Made by a program: the position numbers and the translations under genes
Part shown: piece after piece, positions 59,851 through 64,000 of the stretch
Layout: each line of letters starts with the position of its first letter
How positions within the stretch are numbered: position 1 is the first letter of the stretch
The notes under the pieces: model-generated
Seen by the model: the letters and a program-made list of their open reading frames with translations, nothing else
What the model was told of the DNA's origin: nothing
Databases searched by the model: none
NCBI GenBank assembly: GCA_958496175.1
Contig: OY292274.1
Location: 59,096,630-59,160,629, forward strand
DNA length: 64,000 nucleotides
Reading direction: 5' to 3'
Source of the DNA: Sisyra terminalis
Taxonomy: Eukaryota; Arthropoda; Insecta; Neuroptera; Sisyridae

Positions 59851-60839
59851 TGCGTCCTTGCAGAATAGGCTATACGCATGCGCTCTGTTATCCCCACTTA
59901 CGCATTCAAAACGTTGGTAGGGATACTCACTCACTAATGTTTTTATTTGTGATTACGTATTTCGAATTTTCAGGTTTACAATATGTGAAAAACAAAAAAC
60001 TTAATGCTCACTTATAAACTTAACTTAACCTTTTCAGATATATCTACTTATCAGAGTTTAAATTTTTAAGCAGGCCCTATTTGTTTGTTTCTAATAATAA
60101 ATCATCTTTGTTTTATATTAAGCAGTAATAACGTTTCGCTTTTAACGGACTTTGATTGATTACTAAATTTGAAATTTCTATTGTTTATTAAACGTTACCC
60201 CTTACAAACTTGGCTACCGTTTTTCACTTTTCTTAGAGGAGAAATTTTCAAAAACCCTTTCGTATTTTATATCTGCATCGTATATGGAAAACACTTTCCA
60301 AATTTCATCGACACAAATGTGCACTTATATTTGAAAATACAATGTAAAACGAAAAAAAATAATGACCTTCTTTATGTTAGTTAACATGACTAAAAAGCTA
60401 TTCGATTTCGCACATTTGGCGTTGTACATACAATATTGTTGAAAATAGGTGGAAAGCGTGGAAATAAATTCGAATATTTTATTTATTTTCAATAACAATA
60501 ATTTGTTTTCAAATTGTTCTAATTACCGAGTTAGTATCGAAGATTTTATATTTGAATTGACAGTGAAAAATATGGCAAAAAATTGCTACCTTAATGATTT
60601 TCAGCCGAATATATAATTACTCCAGATCACAACCATTGGTTCATAAAATAAATTAGATTTTAAAAAGTTTGATTGCTGAAAAACGAACCAAAATTTAAAA
60701 TCGCCTATTTGGTACAAGTACTACATAAGTATTAAACTTTCATACTAATTTAGTGAAATGACGTTATTCAAAATGTTATTAAAATGATATAAAAAAAAAA
60801 CACTTATATTTTATTTCTTAATATAATTTAAGATAAACT
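59851..60839. other. AT-rich stretch, nothing recognised
   Basis: No supported feature. Confidence 0.4.
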
Positions 60840-60906
60840 TTTTTTTTAAATTTAACATTTTATTGAGACAAAACCTTTTGTTGCGAATGCAACGGGCAAC
60901 TACTAG
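60840..60906 (-). repeat. Fragment of an ACTAGT...TTGCCCG-start interspersed repeat
   Basis: On the minus strand, ACTAGTAGTTGCCCGTTGCA then TTCGCAACAAAAGGTTTTG resembles the start of the RTE-like family seen at 55806. Its other end is not identified. Confidence 0.4.
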
Positions 60907-62166
60907 TTCTTATATATTAAGCTTATTCTTCGAAGATGGATTTATTAGTTCTTTTTCCGTGCATGAAATTCTTAATATACGTCTTTTCCCATATTCCCAT
61001 AGTTCAAAAGCTCCAATCTTTTGTTTATCGATTTTCTTTTAAAGACCAAGCTTTACATGAAGTATATGACGATTTGAAAAATCTGCGCTTTAGCTAGTTT
61101 TACTTTAGTATTCATCCCGATGGATGTCCTTTTTAATATTTTCTTTAGTTTTGATTTTGCTATACACCGTCTGATTTTTTTCACTTGATCCTCCATTGAT
61201 CGGCACTTGTGTTCCTAGGTATATGCCCCTAGATAATTTTTCACTATTCGCAATAAAAACCCACTAAAATTTCAATCCCAACCAAATATGGATCCTCATC
61301 GTAACACTAAATCCTCAATTTACTTTTAAATGTTACCAAAATGTTCTTACATTTGTCTTTTTTATATTATTTAAATATAATCAAGCGTTAAATCTGAAAT
61401 CAAAGCGATTTTACGATTGCTTTTTTTTTGTGCTAATTTCACTTTATTATGTTCAATCCTATTTAATTTTTTTTTCTTTTTAATTTAAACTAAACTGATA
61501 TCAGCTTTTCTCTTGAATTACCTTAACCGTTTTAAAAACTAACAAATTTTATTGGCAATAAAACGATGGGGCATTAAATTATTTAATTATTCAGCATATC
61601 GAAAATGAATTCAATTATACTTCAATTCTGTTTATTTTATTAGTGATTCATCATTTCATGTGCCGTATATGATAAAGCGTTTGAAATTTTCAATCTACTT
61701 GTTCATGATAAATAATTTACAATGTTCATAAAGCTAATTCCGAGAAATATTCATGTTGAAAGTATAAAAATAAATTTTATTATCAAATATATACGCGTGT
61801 AACGCTGATATAATCGTATAAAGTTACAAGTACAATTTAATAGCTTTACATAAATTACTTCCATCTTTTTGATAGATGGCATTGAATACGTTGGTAGTAG
61901 GTATATAAAAAAAAAGAACAGAATAACGTATCTTACACCTAGGCTTCACTAATAACATAATTTAAAGGTATAATCAATGCCACTTGCTTTTTTCCATACA
62001 TCTTCTTTGGTCATCATCACGATTTACACTTGGTTCAAGAATCAAAGCTGCAGGCCATTTGATTATCAAGAAATCTTCAATAATTGTATCGACCAATCTT
62101 TTATTTTTCACCATTTTTAATGAACTTGATAAAATAATATCTAAGCAAGGAAGTATGCAAGTACGT
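60907..62166. other. AT-rich stretch, one weak open frame
   Basis: A minus-strand frame ending near 61977 reads KMVKNKRLVDTIIEDFLI, IKWPAALILEPSVNRDDD, QRRCMEKSKWH. The composition is coding-like, but no motif or context supports a gene. Nothing else seen. Confidence 0.35.
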
Positions 62167-62174
62167 GTGTAGAT

Positions 62175-63759
62175 CAGTGGCGTGCACAGAGATTTTAGGC
62201 AGGGTAGGCAGAAATTTTTAAAAGCTATTTTAATATAATCAAAAATGCTGCATGTTGGTTTTAGTTCGTCGTCATGATGAGTAAATAATGAACCCTATAC
62301 CGATTAGCCAACAAAATTTTAAAGTGTGAATTTTCTCTGAATTTTTTTTTGCCAACCGATGGGAAATCGTTCGTAGGGGTATGTGAAAGAAACCGTTTCG
62401 ATTGTGACAAAATAGTTTAGCGGTAATAAATTAATTAATTAATTAGTCATTGATATCGTAAAATGTTAAGAAAATATGGTTCAAAGCGACATACAATAAC
62501 AAAAATGCCGGAAAATTTAGGAAACGGTTGGTTAAGTGTAAAACTAAAAAAAAGTTAAGGAAAACTAAACAGAACCTCCCCCCTTCGAAAAAAAAATGGA
62601 AAAAAAAGGCAACTCAGAAATTAATTTTTTTCCTCAAATTATATTTTCCCAAAATAACAAAAATCGAAACATTATGAAACAGGTTTTTCTCCAAAATTTT
62701 TTCATCCTTTATGAAAACCAATTTTTCACAAAAAAAAATTTTTAAAAAAATATATATACGAAGTAGTGTTTTAAGTGTGGAACATTTAGTGTTTTTTGAA
62801 ATTCGGATAATATTTTTCTTTGACTTTTTTTCAGTTTTAGTTTTAACCAACCATTTGCTAAATTTTTCCGCATTTTTGTTATTGTATGTTGGTTTAAACC
62901 TTATTTTATTAACATTTTACTATATCAATGACTAATAAATTAATTTATCTTATGGATTTAATTACCGCTAAACTATTTTGTCACAGACGAAACGGTTTCT
63001 TTCACAAACCTCTACGAACGATTTATCATCGATTGGCAAAAAAAAATCCGAAAATTCACACTTTAAAATTTTGTTGGCTAATCGGTATAGGGTAAATAAT
63101 GATGTTGATATTTTTAACCACCAATATCCATAGATAGACTCATTTTGTAAACTTTAAGAAATACAATATAATCGTCAGGATTAAATAATACAGATAATAG
63201 ATAAAACATTATTAAAATTTATTAGAATTAAATAATAACAATGTACGTAGATTACTGATCGTTAAATCGATTATTGAAATCAATAAAATTGAAATTTTTA
63301 ATTGCAGCGTTAATGAATAAGAAACGATGCTACTTCGGTAATTATCGTAATTTGTCGTGTTGTAAGAAGACAGTGTCTTTTTATGAGGTTGTGTGTGTAA
63401 AATTTGTATATTTGTATTATTGTTTTTATACGAACACACACTGACACATATATAACTATTAGTGCACACATATAAATATTTAGGCACGAATAGTTTGGGT
63501 CTTTCCCGCTGCTGGACTCAGTAGCGCTAGTGTATCGCAATGCAAATATTACCAGTCGTTTACTTGAAATTGAACGAAGGAATGGGCTGGCATAATCTGT
63601 ATACTGTATAGATGATATCCGTTAAGATTTTTTCTTTATTGATATTTGATATTACTCGGAAATAAAATAAAATTAGATATCAGATAAAACTTATAAATAT
63701 TTATCTGAATTATGTAGGGTAGGCAGTGTCTTTTTGTCTATATGTAATGCACGCCACTG
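62175..63759. mobile_element. Foldback hAT element, 1585 bp, copy 2 (inverted relative to copy 1)
   Basis: Begins CAGTGGCGTGCACAGAG and ends (inward) CAGTGGCGTGCATTACAT. Exact TSD GTGTAGAT at 62167-62174 and 63760-63767, fitting nTnnnnAn. The whole element is the reverse complement of 25953-27551 with high similarity, including the long internal arms. No transposase frame; the small frames inside are shared hairpin artefacts. Confidence 0.92.
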
Positions 63760-63767
63760 GTGTAGAT

Positions 63768-64000
63768 ATATTCTTGATGGAATGAAGAACGAAAATTCTT
63801 TTCTGCTTGAGTGATTAAGATTAATGTCGAGTGGGAAATTAAGCATTATATTGTGCTCTCTGTACTGTATTACACCAAACGGATCGGATTTTCGGTTTTA
63901 TTTTGTGTTTCACGGTTTCGAATGACCGCGTAAATTTCTTGTTAATGCTTTGTACATCTTCGTACGGTAAAAATATAAAATTAACACAAATTGAAATCTC
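63768..64000. other. Window end, nothing recognised
   Basis: No supported feature. Confidence 0.4.

Noticed and set aside
1..64000. CRISPR arrays, operons, bacterial promoters or ribosome binding sites
   Set aside because: The window is clearly eukaryotic (spliced gene piece, LINEs, SINE, hAT elements). The tandem repeats have no spacer pattern.

Overview
This is a very AT-rich eukaryotic window with almost no long reading frames. It looks like part of a large, transposon-filled arthropod genome, most likely an insect. The evidence for that is jockey-type LINE remnants, a Penelope-like retroelement, a tRNA-derived SINE head, many hAT-like and foldback DNA transposons with intact target-site duplications (TSDs), a 58-nt intron with canonical ends, and a long-intron recursive splice signal. 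The species cannot be named from the sequence.

Host genes. (1) An Asn/Gln-rich first coding exon at 2784-3108 (+) ends in a splice donor. Much of the rest of the window may be its first intron. In line with this, 33196-33270 holds a near-ideal recursive splice (ratchet) site: branch point, pyrimidine tract, CAG joined directly to GTAAG, and a second donor 46 nt further on. (2) At 47978-48425 (-) lie the last two exons of a UTP-glucose-1-phosphate uridylyltransferase (UGP) gene copy. The 58-nt intron is retained, one frameshift breaks the frame, and a transposon sits in the stop-codon TTAA. The penultimate exon is also duplicated head-to-head, giving a hairpin with arms of about 410 bp (48161-49004). 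If transcribed, this would be a hairpin-RNA (endo-siRNA) source aimed at the parental UGP gene. A few other short degraded coding patches (436-655, 45600-45800, 50265-50395) are not identified.

Mobile elements, left to right: 147-bp tandem repeat (101-404); GG...CC palindromes with 8-bp TSDs (3506-4109, 12324-14034, 34831-35057); a hAT element splitting the A and B boxes of a SINE (4118-4550); a Penelope-like remnant with GIY-YIG end (7310-7800); a degenerate hAT (8523-9053); a nest of three elements (9446-10784); pogo/Tc-like elements with a remnant PHD-type finger (12485-13465, 31653-32219) and a related-looking small one (35391-35696); two inverted 1.6-kb hAT foldbacks (25953-27551, 62175-63759); jockey-type LINE ends (28870-29612, 42451-43133); a satellite-like array of five units of about 335 bp (42272-44645) with one LINE inserted; a TTAA element (47255-47977); a 1.2-kb hAT foldback inside a second TIR (terminal inverted repeat) element (50449-51978); an RTE-like repeat (55806-57146); and two Mutator-like MITEs with 9-bp TSDs (10522-10672, 59689-59841).

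The most unusual recurrent theme is a set of small (about 170-430 bp) inverted-repeat elements at 10.3, 15.8, 23.5, 39.2-39.6 and 55.6 kb. Each carries one or two copies of a hammerhead-ribozyme-like core (CUGANGA, hairpin, GAAAC). The clearest, at 55641-55689, has a perfect 7-bp helix I in the correct register. Hammerhead motifs are known from Penelope-like elements and retrozymes, and a Penelope remnant is present here. Stretches between the listed features are plain AT-rich DNA in which I see nothing specific.
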